Shown here one piece after another: positions 1 through 7,999 of a stretch of DNA of 17,841 nt (position 1 is the stretch's first letter; every line of letters begins with the position of its first letter). Made by a program: the position numbers and the translations under genes. The stretch is from JBOHBN01 sp050698355 (GTDB lineage Bacteria > Actinomycetota > Actinomycetes > Streptosporangiales > WHST01): assembly GCA_050698355.1 (NCBI GenBank), contig JBOHBN010000165.1, forward strand, positions 1 through 17,841, read 5' to 3'. The notes beneath the pieces were generated by a model that worked only from the letters and a program-made list of their open reading frames with translations, made no database searches and was not told the origin of the DNA.

Positions 1-14
1 CACCGTCGCTGCAG

Positions 15-866
15 TCAGTCCAGGAACTCGGCGAGCGCAGCCAGCCAACGCTCTGGCTGGTCGATGTGGGCCATATGGCCAGCGTCCTCCAGGATCACCG
101 CGCGTGCGGCAGGGACGTGCTCGGCGGCCTGCTCGGCGAGTTCCACCGGGAACGTCATGTCGTAGCGGCCGTGCAACAGCAGCACGGGTATCTCCGACAC
201 GGCCAGGCGCTGCTCGGCATCGGGTACTCGCGGCGAGGGCATCTTGCCGGCCGCGTGTATGCGTAGCCAGTCACCGGAGAAGTGGATCGCCGCGATGCGG
301 CCCAGGTAGTTCGCCAGCGACTCCTCACGCCACACGTTCATCCGCGCGAACGCCGCGGCGTGCGCCCGGGTGAACGCTGGCCCATGCAGGCCCGTTTCCA
401 GTCGTGACTCACCCTCGGCGCGCCGGCGCGTGCGCTCGTGCCAGGTGGCGAACGCGTCCGGCGGAAGGGGTACGACGCTGCTGGAGGCGATCACGAGTCG
501 CCGGACCCGCTCGGGCGCGGTCAGAGCCAGACGCTGGGCGACAAGACCGCCAGCGGAGAATCCGAGCACGTCCGCGTGCTCGACCCCTCTCGTGTCGAGC
601 AGGGCCAGCAGGTCGGCGACGACGGCGTCCCACGTGTAATGCTCGTCGGCCAGTCCCAGGGTGGAACGGCCGCAGCCACGCAGGTCCGGCAGCAACAGGT
701 GGTGTCGTCCGGCCAAGTCGCTGAGGGGATCACGCAGGTAGGTGTGATCCCAATCCGGGCCGCCGTGAATCACCAGCAGGGCCGAACCCGCAGGGCCGGC
801 CGCCTCCGCGAGCAGCAGACTCACGGCGGGATCGTCAGACACGGGCACATGGGTTTCGGTGAACAT
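15..866 (-). CDS. alpha/beta hydrolase (prolyl iminopeptidase-like fold)
   Basis: This is a 283-residue cytoplasmic alpha/beta hydrolase. The full set of family motifs is present: the oxyanion loop HGGPDWD (about residues 34-40), the nucleophile elbow GFSAGG with Ser104, an acid Asp236 in HGRYD, and the catalytic His264 in GHMAH. The HGGP loop and overall length resemble S33 peptidases and related esterases or C-C hydrolases, but the substrate cannot be read from the sequence. The frame is open up to an ATG at 944. I chose the ATG at 866 because homology-like sequence begins there and because the longer form would place a 30-bp inverted repeat inside the coding region, giving an Arg/Thr-rich leader unlike the family. 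The gene follows the TetR gene on the same strand and may be co-transcribed with it. No signal peptide is seen. The family is certain, the start is likely, the substrate is unknown. Confidence 0.9.
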   Translation of the reverse strand: MFTETHVPVSDDPAVSLLLAEAAGPAGSALLVIHGGPDWDHTYLRDPLSDLAGRHHLLLPDLRGCGRSTLGLADEHYTWDAVVADLLALLDTRGVEHADVLGFSAGGLVAQRLALTAPERVRRLVIASSSVVPLPPDAFATWHERTRRRAEGESRLETGLHGPAFTRAHAAAFARMNVWREESLANYLGRIAAIHFSGDWLRIHAAGKMPSPRVPDAEQRLAVSEIPVLLLHGRYDMTFPVELAEQAAEHVPAARAVILEDAGHMAHIDQPERWLAALAEFLD

Positions 867-890
867 GAGGGTCAGTGTCCCGGTAGCCGT

Positions 891-960
891 CCATGATCCG
901 TTTCTCGTGGCCGTAGCACGCAGGTTTCTTCGCGTTGCGGCCATGAGAAGCGGATCATGG
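891..960 (+). repeat. long inverted repeat / RNA hairpin, 30-bp stem
   Basis: Arms 891-920 and 931-960 pair over 30 positions around a 10-base loop (caggtttctt). Read as plus-strand RNA there are 25 Watson-Crick pairs, four G-U wobbles (901/950, 907/944, 914/937, 916/935) and one A-C mismatch (918/933). Read as minus-strand RNA, the four wobbles become A-C mismatches. It lies between the TetR stop and the hydrolase start. No poly-U tract follows either arm, so a classical terminator is not obvious. It could be a mobile palindromic repeat, a processing site, or a plus-strand RNA. The structure is directly visible; its role is unknown. Confidence 0.85.
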
Positions 961-977
961 CCGCGGCTCCTCAGTGC

Positions 978-1586
978 CTAGCGGCCGCGCCCCAGCGGGT
1001 GGCCCGTCGCGAGCCGCGCGTAGTCGAGGATGAGCTCGACGGCCTCCTCGTACCCGATCGTCGGGTGCTGGGCGACGATCCGGTAGCCGTACCCGTCCTC
1101 CAGGGCGACGATGTTGCGCGCGAGCGTGCGCGAGTCCTGGGCGAGCGTGAACACGCCCGTTGCCTGCCCGGAGTCGAGCATCATCTGGTACATCGAGACC
1201 TGCCGGTCGTAGAGGCTCGACAGGAGCGCGCCGTAGATCCGGTTACGGCCCGCAGAGCCGCCCAGCTCGCACAGCAGCCGCACGTCGGGGTCGTCCGCGT
1301 CGACGGGTAGGCCGGCCCGTACGGTCGCGACCAGCTTCTCCGCGGGGTCCGCGATGTCGGCGATCGCCTTCATGCGCTGTTCGTAGAACCGTTCCATGCC
1401 GGCGTGGTTCGCCTCGAGCAGCAGGTCCTTGAGGTCAGGGTAGTGGTAGAGCACCGCGCCGGAGGTCAGCCCGGCCTCTCGCGCCACCTGGTTGAGCTTG
1501 ACCGCGGTTCCGTGCTGCAGAATCGCCCGCCGCGCGGCATCGCGCAGGTCTGCGCGGCGGTCCTGTCGCCTCGCGCCGGCGTCCAT
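978..1586 (-). CDS. TetR/AcrR-family transcriptional regulator
   Basis: This 202-residue protein has the TetR layout. An N-terminal helix-turn-helix spans roughly residues 28-56, with the recognition part reading AGLTSGAVLYHYPDLKDLL. A variable all-helical ligand-binding domain follows, ending about YEEAVELILDYARLATG. Such proteins act as dimeric repressors released by a small ligand. The ATG at 1586 is preceded by AAGAGG (complement of 1595-1600) at a good distance, which supports the start. It is divergent from the glycosyltransferase gene, with 141 bp between the two starts, and sits upstream of the hydrolase gene on its own strand. By the usual TetR arrangement it probably controls the divergent promoter and its own operon (inference). 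The effector is not evident. Confidence 0.93.
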   Translation of the reverse strand: MDAGARRQDRRADLRDAARRAILQHGTAVKLNQVAREAGLTSGAVLYHYPDLKDLLLEANHAGMERFYEQRMKAIADIADPAEKLVATVRAGLPVDADDPDVRLLCELGGSAGRNRIYGALLSSLYDRQVSMYQMMLDSGQATGVFTLAQDSRTLARNIVALEDGYGYRIVAQHPTIGYEEAVELILDYARLATGHPLGRGR

Positions 1587-1656
1587 GGCTGCTACCTCTT
1601 CGTTGAACGTGCGATGAGAGGAGCGTAACTCAGCAGGCGAAACACTAGCCAGGCTC

Positions 1657-1701
1657 TTGACGGCGCCGTCCGAGTGCTTTTGAATGTGTCTTCAAATTCA
1701 A
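1657..1701 (+). promoter_or_regulatory. candidate promoter with palindromic operator for the 1728-6994 genes
   Basis: TTGACG (1657-1662) and TTGAAT (1680-1685) are 17 bp apart and fit a vegetative -35/-10 pair (5/6 and 4/6 to consensus). The perfect 12-bp palindrome GACGGCGCCGTC (1659-1670) overlaps the -35 element and spacer, a usual place for a repressor site. A second dyad, TTGAAT-N10-ATTCAA (1680-1701), covers the -10 and probable start point. Both sit in the divergent gap next to the TetR gene, so either could be its operator. The assignment is inference from position and symmetry. Confidence 0.45.
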
Positions 1702-1727
1702 GCTCCCGCCCTGGTTGCGAGTCGCCG

Positions 1728-3011
1728 ATGACTGAGCCGCGCACGGTCCTTTTCCTGCCCGAGAGCGCTTACGGCCCCACGAACAACTGCATCGGTATCG
1801 GTGATGTGCTGCGTCGACGCGGGCACCGCGTCGTGTTCGCCGCCGAGGCCTCGTGGCAGGGCAAGCTGGCCGCCCTGGGGTTCGACGAGGATCTGGTGGA
1901 CCTCGCGCCGCCCGCTCCGGAACAGCAGGACGCGGGCCAAGCCTGGAAGGACTTCATCACCGAGACGGTACCCGAGTTCCGCAAGCCGACGCGCGAGCAG
2001 CTTGCCACGGTCGTACGTCCGATCTGGGAGGAACTCGTCTCCGGCGCCCGGTACTCGCACGACCAGCTCTCCCAGGTCGTCGCGCGGCAGCGCCCCGACA
2101 TCGTCGTGGAGGACAACGTCGTCTGCTTCCCCGCCCTGATGACCGCCGACGCGCCGTTCGTACGCATCGTGTCCTGCAACCCGTTGGAGGTCAAGGGCGA
2201 GCGGGTGCCGCCGACATTCTCCGGCTACCCGAGCGCGGACAGCCGCGGCTGGGACGGCTTCCGTGCCGAGTACGACCGCGTGATGCGTCCGTTCTGGGAC
2301 GAGTTCAACGCCTGGGTCACCCGGCAAGGCGCACCACCGCTGCCTGACCTGGAGTTCATCCACACCTCCCCGCACCTCAACCTGTACCTGTACCCGGAGG
2401 CCGCCGACTACACCGACCAGCGACCGTTGGACGGTACGTGGCACCGGCTCGCCTCCTCGATACGCGACACCGAGGAGCCGTTCGAGCTGCCGGCGTCCCT
2501 TCGCGACCGGCAGGGCCCGGTCGTCTACCTCAGCCTGGGTTCGCTGGGCAGCGCGGATGTCGAGCTCATGCAGCGGCTCGTCGACTGCCTCGCGGCCACG
2601 CCGTACCGGTTCATCGTCTCGAAGGGCCCGCGACACAAGGAGGTGAAGCTCGCCGAGAACATGTGGGGCGCGGAGATGGTGCCGCAGACCCGCGTCATAC
2701 CGCTCGCTGACGTGGTCATCACTCACGGCGGAAACAACACGGTCACCGAGACGCTGCACTTCGGCAAGCCCCAGGTCGTGCTCCCATTGTTCTGGGACCA
2801 GTACGACAATGCACAGCGGGTGGACGAGCTCGGCCTCGGCGTCCGCCTCGACCCGTACCGCTTCACCGACGCCGACATGCACGCGACACTCGACGGTCTC
2901 CTTAGCGACACGGCCTTGCACGCGCGGCTCGCGGAGATGGCAACCGCGATACGTGAGCGCAGAGGCGTGATTCGCGCCGCGGACCTGATCGAGCAGGTCG
3001 CCGCACCATGA
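1728..3011 (+). CDS. MGT-type (UGT-like) family 1 glycosyltransferase
   Basis: This is a 427-residue GT-B fold glycosyltransferase of the YjiC/macrolide-glycosyltransferase group. These enzymes move a sugar from a nucleotide donor to a small aglycone in the cytoplasm. The N-terminal half opens with a beta strand and loop (TVLFLPESAYGPTNN). The C-terminal domain begins near VVYLSLGSLGS (about residue 265). The donor-site signature is present: HGGNNTVTE with His333, then FWDQYDNAQR with Asp357-Gln358, which bind the nucleotide and sugar. The frame opens at a GTG at 1674, but that would lie inside the candidate promoter. The ATG at 1728 matches where family similarity starts, although its ribosome site is poor. 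The next gene begins 23 bp downstream, so the two are probably co-transcribed. No secretion signal or membrane segment is seen. Donor and acceptor are unknown. Confidence 0.9.
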   Translation: MTEPRTVLFLPESAYGPTNNCIGIGDVLRRRGHRVVFAAEASWQGKLAALGFDEDLVDLAPPAPEQQDAGQAWKDFITETVPEFRKPTREQLATVVRPIWEELVSGARYSHDQLSQVVARQRPDIVVEDNVVCFPALMTADAPFVRIVSCNPLEVKGERVPPTFSGYPSADSRGWDGFRAEYDRVMRPFWDEFNAWVTRQGAPPLPDLEFIHTSPHLNLYLYPEAADYTDQRPLDGTWHRLASSIRDTEEPFELPASLRDRQGPVVYLSLGSLGSADVELMQRLVDCLAATPYRFIVSKGPRHKEVKLAENMWGAEMVPQTRVIPLADVVITHGGNNTVTETLHFGKPQVVLPLFWDQYDNAQRVDELGLGVRLDPYRFTDADMHATLDGLLSDTALHARLAEMATAIRERRGVIRAADLIEQVAAP

Positions 3012-3034
3012 CACCGCGAAAGGGGTAACCCGTT

Positions 3035-4321
3035 ATGACCGGGACACACGAGCCCTCGCCACCAGGCAGTACGGACCCCATCTTGATGCGCGGCCTGACC
3101 CAGGCGCGCACCAGCAGGCGCGCGCTGCTTCGCGCTACCGGTCTCGGCGCTGCGGCCCTCGGCGCGAGCGGGCTGCTGTCCGCGTGCGGGGTCGAGGGCC
3201 AGGCCAAGCAGAAGCCGCACGGGAAGAACGACGTGGAGAAGTTCTGGTCAGGCAAGAAGAAGACCGGTCACGTCTCCTGGGCCGCGTGGCCGCTGTACAT
3301 CGACGTCGATCCGGAGAAGAAGAGCCGCCATCCGTCCATCGAGCTCTTCGAGAAGGACACCGGGATCAAGGTCGACTACAGCGAGGTCATCCAGTCCGAC
3401 CCGGACTTCTTCGCGAAGGTGCAGCCGTCGCTGTCCGCAGATCAATACAGCGGCTACGACATCGCCCAGATCCAGGACGCGATCTGGCTGAACAAGATGC
3501 GCGAGCTCGGTTACCTCGTACCGCTCGACCACGACCGGCTACCCAACTTCACCAAGTACGCCGCCGACATCTACAAGGACCCGACCTACGACCCGAACAA
3601 CACCTACTCCGTCCCGTGGCAGGCGGGCTTCACCGGGATCGCGTACGACCCGGACAGGACCGGCCGCGAGATCACCAGCTTCGACGACCTGTTGGACCCC
3701 AGGTTCAAGGGGAAGATCGGCATGTTCGGCAACAACGTCGAGCTGCCGAACTCGGCGTTGCTCGCGGTCGGGGTCGAGCCGGAGAAGTCGACACCGAAGG
3801 ACTGGAAGAAGGCGGCTGGCTGGCTCGCGAAGCAGAAACCACTCGTACGCAAATACTACGGGCAGGACTACATCGAAGCCCTGGTGAAGGGTGACATCTG
3901 GATCACACTGGCGTACTCGGGTGACGTATTCCAGCAGAACCTCTCCGGGTCGAACCTGAAGTTCGTCATCCCGGACGAGGGTGCCTTGCTCTGGGTCGAC
4001 AACTTCGTCATCCTGTCGCACGCCAAGCATCCGGTCGACGCGATGATGCTCATGGACTTCTACTTCCAGCCGAAGATCGCCGCGATGGTCGCGGAGTACG
4101 TCAACTACGTCACTCCCGTGCCCGCGGCGCAGCAGGTGGTGGAGAAGGACGCCGCGAAGGCGTCAGGTGACCGTGCGTCGTACCTTCGCCAGGTCGCGCA
4201 CAGCTACGCGGTCTTCCCGTCCGACAAGACCTACCGGGAGGTCTACCCGTACCGCCACGGGTTGTCCGGTCAGAAGCTGGAGACGTGGAACTCCACCTTC
4301 GAACCCATCTACCAGTCTTAG
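3035..4321 (+). CDS. PotD-like extracellular solute-binding lipoprotein (orphan)
   Basis: This is a 428-residue Tat-exported lipoprotein of the spermidine/putrescine-binding type. The twin-arginine motif is SRRALLRATG (residues 27-36), and the lipobox LSAC places the lipidated cysteine at residue 51. The mature part has PotD features: YDIAQIQDAIW, a domain-linking segment VPWQAGFTGIAYD, and LLWVDNFVI. The last contains Trp320-x-Asp322, at the position of the Trp255/Asp257 polyamine contacts of E. coli PotD (my alignment by eye). An AAAGGGG site sits 9-10 bases before the ATG at 3035; an internal ATG at 3086 would still keep the Tat signal but lacks such a site. No permease or ATPase gene lies next to it. 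The nearest partners are encoded at 13136-15959 with their own binding protein. Family confidence is high; ligand identity is moderate. Confidence 0.9.
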   Translation: MTGTHEPSPPGSTDPILMRGLTQARTSRRALLRATGLGAAALGASGLLSACGVEGQAKQKPHGKNDVEKFWSGKKKTGHVSWAAWPLYIDVDPEKKSRHPSIELFEKDTGIKVDYSEVIQSDPDFFAKVQPSLSADQYSGYDIAQIQDAIWLNKMRELGYLVPLDHDRLPNFTKYAADIYKDPTYDPNNTYSVPWQAGFTGIAYDPDRTGREITSFDDLLDPRFKGKIGMFGNNVELPNSALLAVGVEPEKSTPKDWKKAAGWLAKQKPLVRKYYGQDYIEALVKGDIWITLAYSGDVFQQNLSGSNLKFVIPDEGALLWVDNFVILSHAKHPVDAMMLMDFYFQPKIAAMVAEYVNYVTPVPAAQQVVEKDAAKASGDRASYLRQVAHSYAVFPSDKTYREVYPYRHGLSGQKLETWNSTFEPIYQS

Positions 4322-4434
4322 GCCGTTGATTACGTGGCGTACGCAGATGCGGTGATCCGGTGACCGGCAGGCGGCGGACCTTGCTGTAGGTAGGTGACAG
4401 CTGGTTGAGTCTCCAGGTCAACAAGTTGCAGACC

Positions 4435-4439
4435 GGGAG
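4435..4439 (+). promoter_or_regulatory. ribosome binding site that decides the lyase start
   Basis: GGGAG lies 5 bases before the ATG at 4445. The frame also contains a GTG at 4439, but that codon overlaps this site and cannot use it, so the ATG is preferred. The 120-bp gap before it (4322-4434) holds no convincing promoter or terminator. Confidence 0.6.
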
Positions 4440-4444
4440 TGTGC

Positions 4445-6994
4445 ATGTCGTCCACCATCAGCCGTCGCCGCCTGCTGTCCATCGCCCCGGCCGCCGCCGT
4501 GGTCGCCGCGGCAACACCCCGAGGGCGCGCCGTGGCAGCCACTGACGGCGACTTCGCCCGGCTGATGGCCAACACGGTGGCGATCTTCGCGGGCACCGCG
4601 GAGTCGAACGGCCGGCCGGAGGTGGCGGACAAGCTGGCCGGGATCGCGCGTACCGCATCGAGGCGAATGGACTCGATGGACGCTGCCGGGAACGGTGAGC
4701 TGTTCTCCGGGGTGCCGCTGGGAACGAGCGACTCCAACCTGTATCGGTCGTACCAGTACCTGTACCAGATCGCCCTGGCCACCCGCGTTCCCGGCGGCGA
4801 CCCGAAGTACGTCGACAACGTCGACGTACAGCGGAAGGTGATCGACGGCCTCGCGTGGCTCTATGACCACTACTTCGGCGACCAGAGCAAGGGTTACTAC
4901 GGCAACTGGTGGAACTGGGAGATCGGCATCCCCAGGTACGTGAGCAGGACGCTGGTGCTGCTCGACGACGAGCTGGGCACGTACAAGCCCGCGCTGAGCA
5001 AGAAGTACGTGCAGGCGCTGGACGGGTACCTGCGGCACGGGAAGAACGGCGACGTCGACCTCGACTCGCGCTTCCACACCGGTGCCAACCTCGCCGACAT
5101 CACGACCAACCGCATCCTGCAGGGCGCGGCGACCGGTGACGGCGCCCGCGTCAGCAAGGCGATCGACGACCAGATGACGGTCTTCGCCACGATCGACCCG
5201 TACCACCTGAAGCACGGCGTGACCGACGGGTACTACGCCGACGGCTCGTTCATCCAGCACGACTCGGTCGCGTACAGCGGCTCCTACGGCAAGGGACTGC
5301 TCACGCGGGTCGTGCAGACGGTGAAGATCCTGGACGGCACGCCGTACGCCCGCGGCGGCAACCTGGCCGGCGTGGTGCAGGGCTGGGTGGAGAACGGCTT
5401 CGCGCCGCTGATCTTCGAGGGCTGGATGATGGAGATCGTCAAGGGGCGTGCGGTTTCCAGGACGAAGACCGGCTACGAGGACGTGGCCGAGGTGGTCGAG
5501 GCGGTCGTCGACCTCTCCGGTTACGCGAAGGGCGCGGACGCTGTCGCCCTGAAGGGGTACGTCAAGTTCATCGAGAAGACCTCGCGGGCCACGCTCGACC
5601 CGGACGGCTTCGTCTCACCGGTGACGATCGTGCGCTACACCAAGATCCAGCGTGACTCGTCGGTCCCCGCCGAGGACCTCAATCCCGCCCGGCGCAGCGT
5701 CGCGTTCAACGCGATGGACAGGGCCGTGCACCGCCGACCCGGGTACGCGTTCGCCCTCGCCCGCAGCTCCGACCGGATCAGCAAGTACGAGTACATGAGC
5801 GGCGAGAACCTGATGCCGTGGTTCCAGGGCGATGGCGCGCACTACCTGTACCTGTCGGGCCAGGACCAGACCGAGGCCTTCGGCGTCGACTACTACACGA
5901 CCGTCTCGCCGTACCGGCTCGCCGGCGTGACCTCGCCGGTGGAGGAACGCAAGACCATCCCCGAGCTGTACGGGAAGCTGTACTACGACAACCCGGACCA
6001 CCCGCTGCACTTCACCTCGTCCTCGGAGTCGCAGAACAAGTACGTCTACTTTCCGCGCGGCACCAACACGTTCTCCGGCGGCGCCACGCTCGGGGCGTAC
6101 GGGGCAGCCGGGATCGTGCAGTCCAACGACGTCGCGTACCGCGACAAGCAGGCGGGGCTGCTACCGGATGACTTCGTCGTCTACCGCAACGCCGACGCCA
6201 CCAAGTCGTGGTTCATGCTCGACGACGAGATCGTCGTACTCGCCGCGGGTGTCGGTGACGGTGCCGGCCGTGCGGTGGTGACCACCGTGGACAGCCGCGT
6301 CGCGGGCGCGTCGGACGACGTGTCGCTCGTCGGCGCTCGGCGGGATGGCAGCGGGTGGTCGGGTGCCGGGAGCGCCGAACTGTCCTGGCTGCGCTACGCG
6401 AACGGCAGCGACGGCACGTCGGTCGGCTACCTGTTCCTCGACGGCGGGCCGGTGCGCGTCGGGCTCGACCGCGTCACCCGCAGCCGCCGCGTGGTGCGGG
6501 TCTCAAACCCGGACACGGAGGTGACGCGACAGGTGTTCGGCGTCTCCTTCGAGCAGAAGGCAGGCGCGAAGCCGACCTCGCTGGCGTACGCGCTCGTGCC
6601 CAACGCTACGAAGGAGCAGCTCCGGTCGTACGCCGACGGGCCGCTGACCGTGCTGCGCAACAACGCGCGCGTGCAGGCGATCAGGCACAAGGGCCTGGGG
6701 CTGATCGCGGCCAACGTGTTCGCGCACGGGCAGCAGCACGCGTCCAGGCTGAGCATCGACGGGCCCGCATCGGTCCTCGTACGCGAGCGTCGCGGCGGCA
6801 AGGTCACCGTTGCGGTCTCCGATCCCACCATGGACCGCGACCGCGTCTCCGTGACCGTGCGTGGGCGGTCGCTCGACCTGGTGAGCGCTGACGACGGCGT
6901 GCGGGTCACCCACGTGCCGGGCGGTACGCGCGTGGAGGCCACCACCCACCATGCGTACGGCCGCAGTTTCACCGCCATGCTGCAAGCCGGGTGA
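4445..6994 (+). CDS. secreted polysaccharide lyase family 8 (hyaluronate/chondroitin/xanthan lyase type)
   Basis: This 849-residue enzyme cleaves uronic-acid-containing polysaccharides by beta-elimination outside the cell. A Tat signal (SRRRLLS, residues 6-12) ends near AVA-A at residue 31. The alpha/alpha toroid domain follows with the aromatic patch NWWNWEIG (Asn154 to Gly161). The catalytic residues are all present: Asn215 in TGAN, His272 and Tyr281 in FIQHDSVAYSGSY. The His-to-Tyr spacing of 9 is the same as in characterised PL8 lyases. Beta-sandwich middle and C-terminal domains fill the rest, and the length is slightly above the usual 750-800. The site does not tell hyaluronan, chondroitin and xanthan apart. 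The gene follows the PotD-like protein after 123 bp and converges with the ureohydrolase gene, with only 12 bp between their stop codons and no clear terminator. It probably releases saccharides for uptake; no sugar transporter is present here. Confidence 0.93.
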   Translation: MSSTISRRRLLSIAPAAAVVAAATPRGRAVAATDGDFARLMANTVAIFAGTAESNGRPEVADKLAGIARTASRRMDSMDAAGNGELFSGVPLGTSDSNLYRSYQYLYQIALATRVPGGDPKYVDNVDVQRKVIDGLAWLYDHYFGDQSKGYYGNWWNWEIGIPRYVSRTLVLLDDELGTYKPALSKKYVQALDGYLRHGKNGDVDLDSRFHTGANLADITTNRILQGAATGDGARVSKAIDDQMTVFATIDPYHLKHGVTDGYYADGSFIQHDSVAYSGSYGKGLLTRVVQTVKILDGTPYARGGNLAGVVQGWVENGFAPLIFEGWMMEIVKGRAVSRTKTGYEDVAEVVEAVVDLSGYAKGADAVALKGYVKFIEKTSRATLDPDGFVSPVTIVRYTKIQRDSSVPAEDLNPARRSVAFNAMDRAVHRRPGYAFALARSSDRISKYEYMSGENLMPWFQGDGAHYLYLSGQDQTEAFGVDYYTTVSPYRLAGVTSPVEERKTIPELYGKLYYDNPDHPLHFTSSSESQNKYVYFPRGTNTFSGGATLGAYGAAGIVQSNDVAYRDKQAGLLPDDFVVYRNADATKSWFMLDDEIVVLAAGVGDGAGRAVVTTVDSRVAGASDDVSLVGARRDGSGWSGAGSAELSWLRYANGSDGTSVGYLFLDGGPVRVGLDRVTRSRRVVRVSNPDTEVTRQVFGVSFEQKAGAKPTSLAYALVPNATKEQLRSYADGPLTVLRNNARVQAIRHKGLGLIAANVFAHGQQHASRLSIDGPASVLVRERRGGKVTVAVSDPTMDRDRVSVTVRGRSLDLVSADDGVRVTHVPGGTRVEATTHHAYGRSFTAMLQAG

Positions 6995-7006
6995 CGCAGC
7001 CGGGCT

Positions 7007-7963
7007 CTACGCGCTCTTCGCGATGATGCTGATGACGTCGTAGACAACCGTCGCGCCGGCCAGCGCCGTCACCTCGGCATGATCGTAGGCGGGTGCGACC
7101 TCGACCAGGTCTGCCGCGACGATCGGTAGGCTCCGCAGTCGGCGTAGCAACCGGAGTAGTTCGCGTGAGGTGAGACCGCCCATCTCCGGCGTTCCGGTGC
7201 CAGGTGCGAAGGCCGGGTCAAGGACGTCCACGTCGATCGAGAGGTAGACAGGGCAGTCGGCGACGCGATCGTGGACCCGTTGCGCGATCTCCTCGACGCC
7301 GAGGGTGTCGAGCTCGTTGGCTCGAAAGATCTGGAACCCGAAGGTCGCGTCGTCGTCGAGGTCCGCGTGGGAGTACAGCGGGCCCCGGATACCGATGTGA
7401 GCGGACTGCCCCTCGAGCAGCAGCCCCTCCTCGAAGGCTCTGCGGAAGATGGTGCCGTGCGTGATGGGCGCGCCGAAATAGGTGTCCCACGTGTCGAGGT
7501 GCGCGTCGAAGTGCACCAGGGCGAGGGGGCCGTGTACCTCGTACGCCGCGCGGAGCATGGGCAGGGCCACCGTATGGTCGCCGCCGAGGGTGATGACCCG
7601 GCGATCGGGATCGAGCAGATCCCGGCCGGTGCGGTGGATCGCCGTCACCGCCTCGTCGATGCTGAAGGGGTTGCAGGCGACGTCGCCGGCGTCGACCACC
7701 TGCAGTTGGGCGAAGGGGTTCACGTCGAGGTCGGGATGGAATGCCGGACGGAGATGGCGGGAAGCCGTCCGGATCGCGAGGGGGCCGAACCGCGCGCCTG
7801 GGCGGTACGAGGTGCCCCCGTCGAACGGCGCTCCGAGGATGGCGATCCGGTAGTCGCCGACCTCGTTCAGGGTAGGAAGCCTGGCGAACGTCGAGGCCCC
7901 GGCGAAGCGCGGAACCTCTGTGCCGGATACCGGGCCGATCGGGCCCGCGCCTGAAGACGTCAT
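7007..7963 (-). CDS. speB: agmatinase/guanidinobutyrase-family ureohydrolase
   Basis: This 318-residue enzyme belongs to the arginase/agmatinase superfamily, which hydrolyses a guanidino group to urea plus an amine in the cytoplasm. All six binuclear metal ligands are visible: His130 in GGDHT, Asp153, His155 and Asp157 in HFDAHLD, and Asp244 and Asp246 in SIDVDVLDP. The segments RFAGASTFARLP, PFDGGTSYRPGARFGP and YFGAPITHGTIFRRAFEEG are typical of bacterial agmatinase-like enzymes, which also include guanidinobutyrase, guanidinopropionase and guanidine hydrolase. Substrate is therefore open, and the symbol is a family label. The ATG at 7963 is preceded by AAAGGA with 8 bases of spacing. It is the last gene of a three-gene operon, 36 bp after the DUF1989 gene. 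The pairing with DUF1989 and an MFS importer suggests catabolic use of the released nitrogen. Confidence 0.92.
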   Translation of the reverse strand: MTSSGAGPIGPVSGTEVPRFAGASTFARLPTLNEVGDYRIAILGAPFDGGTSYRPGARFGPLAIRTASRHLRPAFHPDLDVNPFAQLQVVDAGDVACNPFSIDEAVTAIHRTGRDLLDPDRRVITLGGDHTVALPMLRAAYEVHGPLALVHFDAHLDTWDTYFGAPITHGTIFRRAFEEGLLLEGQSAHIGIRGPLYSHADLDDDATFGFQIFRANELDTLGVEEIAQRVHDRVADCPVYLSIDVDVLDPAFAPGTGTPEMGGLTSRELLRLLRRLRSLPIVAADLVEVAPAYDHAEVTALAGATVVYDVISIIAKSA

Positions 7964-7999
7964 CCGATGCTTCCTTTCACCGCGGGGGTTCGCTGCCTG

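Noticed and set aside
867..944. Longer hydrolase start at 944
   Set aside because: The added 26 residues are encoded by the long inverted repeat, are Arg/Thr-rich and do not look like part of the hydrolase fold.
1698..3014. Long open frame antisense to the whole glycosyltransferase gene (minus strand)
   Set aside because: It mirrors the codon structure of a high-G+C gene, has no recognisable domain, and lies fully over a clear enzyme gene.
4322..4434. Gap before the lyase gene as a promoter or riboswitch
   Set aside because: Only a weak TTGCTG/TTGAGT pair with 18-bp spacing and short dyads are present, not enough to call a regulatory element.
6982..7003. GCCGGG repeated twice between the convergent lyase and ureohydrolase genes, considered as a terminator
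   Set aside because: The copies are in direct orientation, so they do not form a stem; no other dyad of note is seen in the 12-bp gap.
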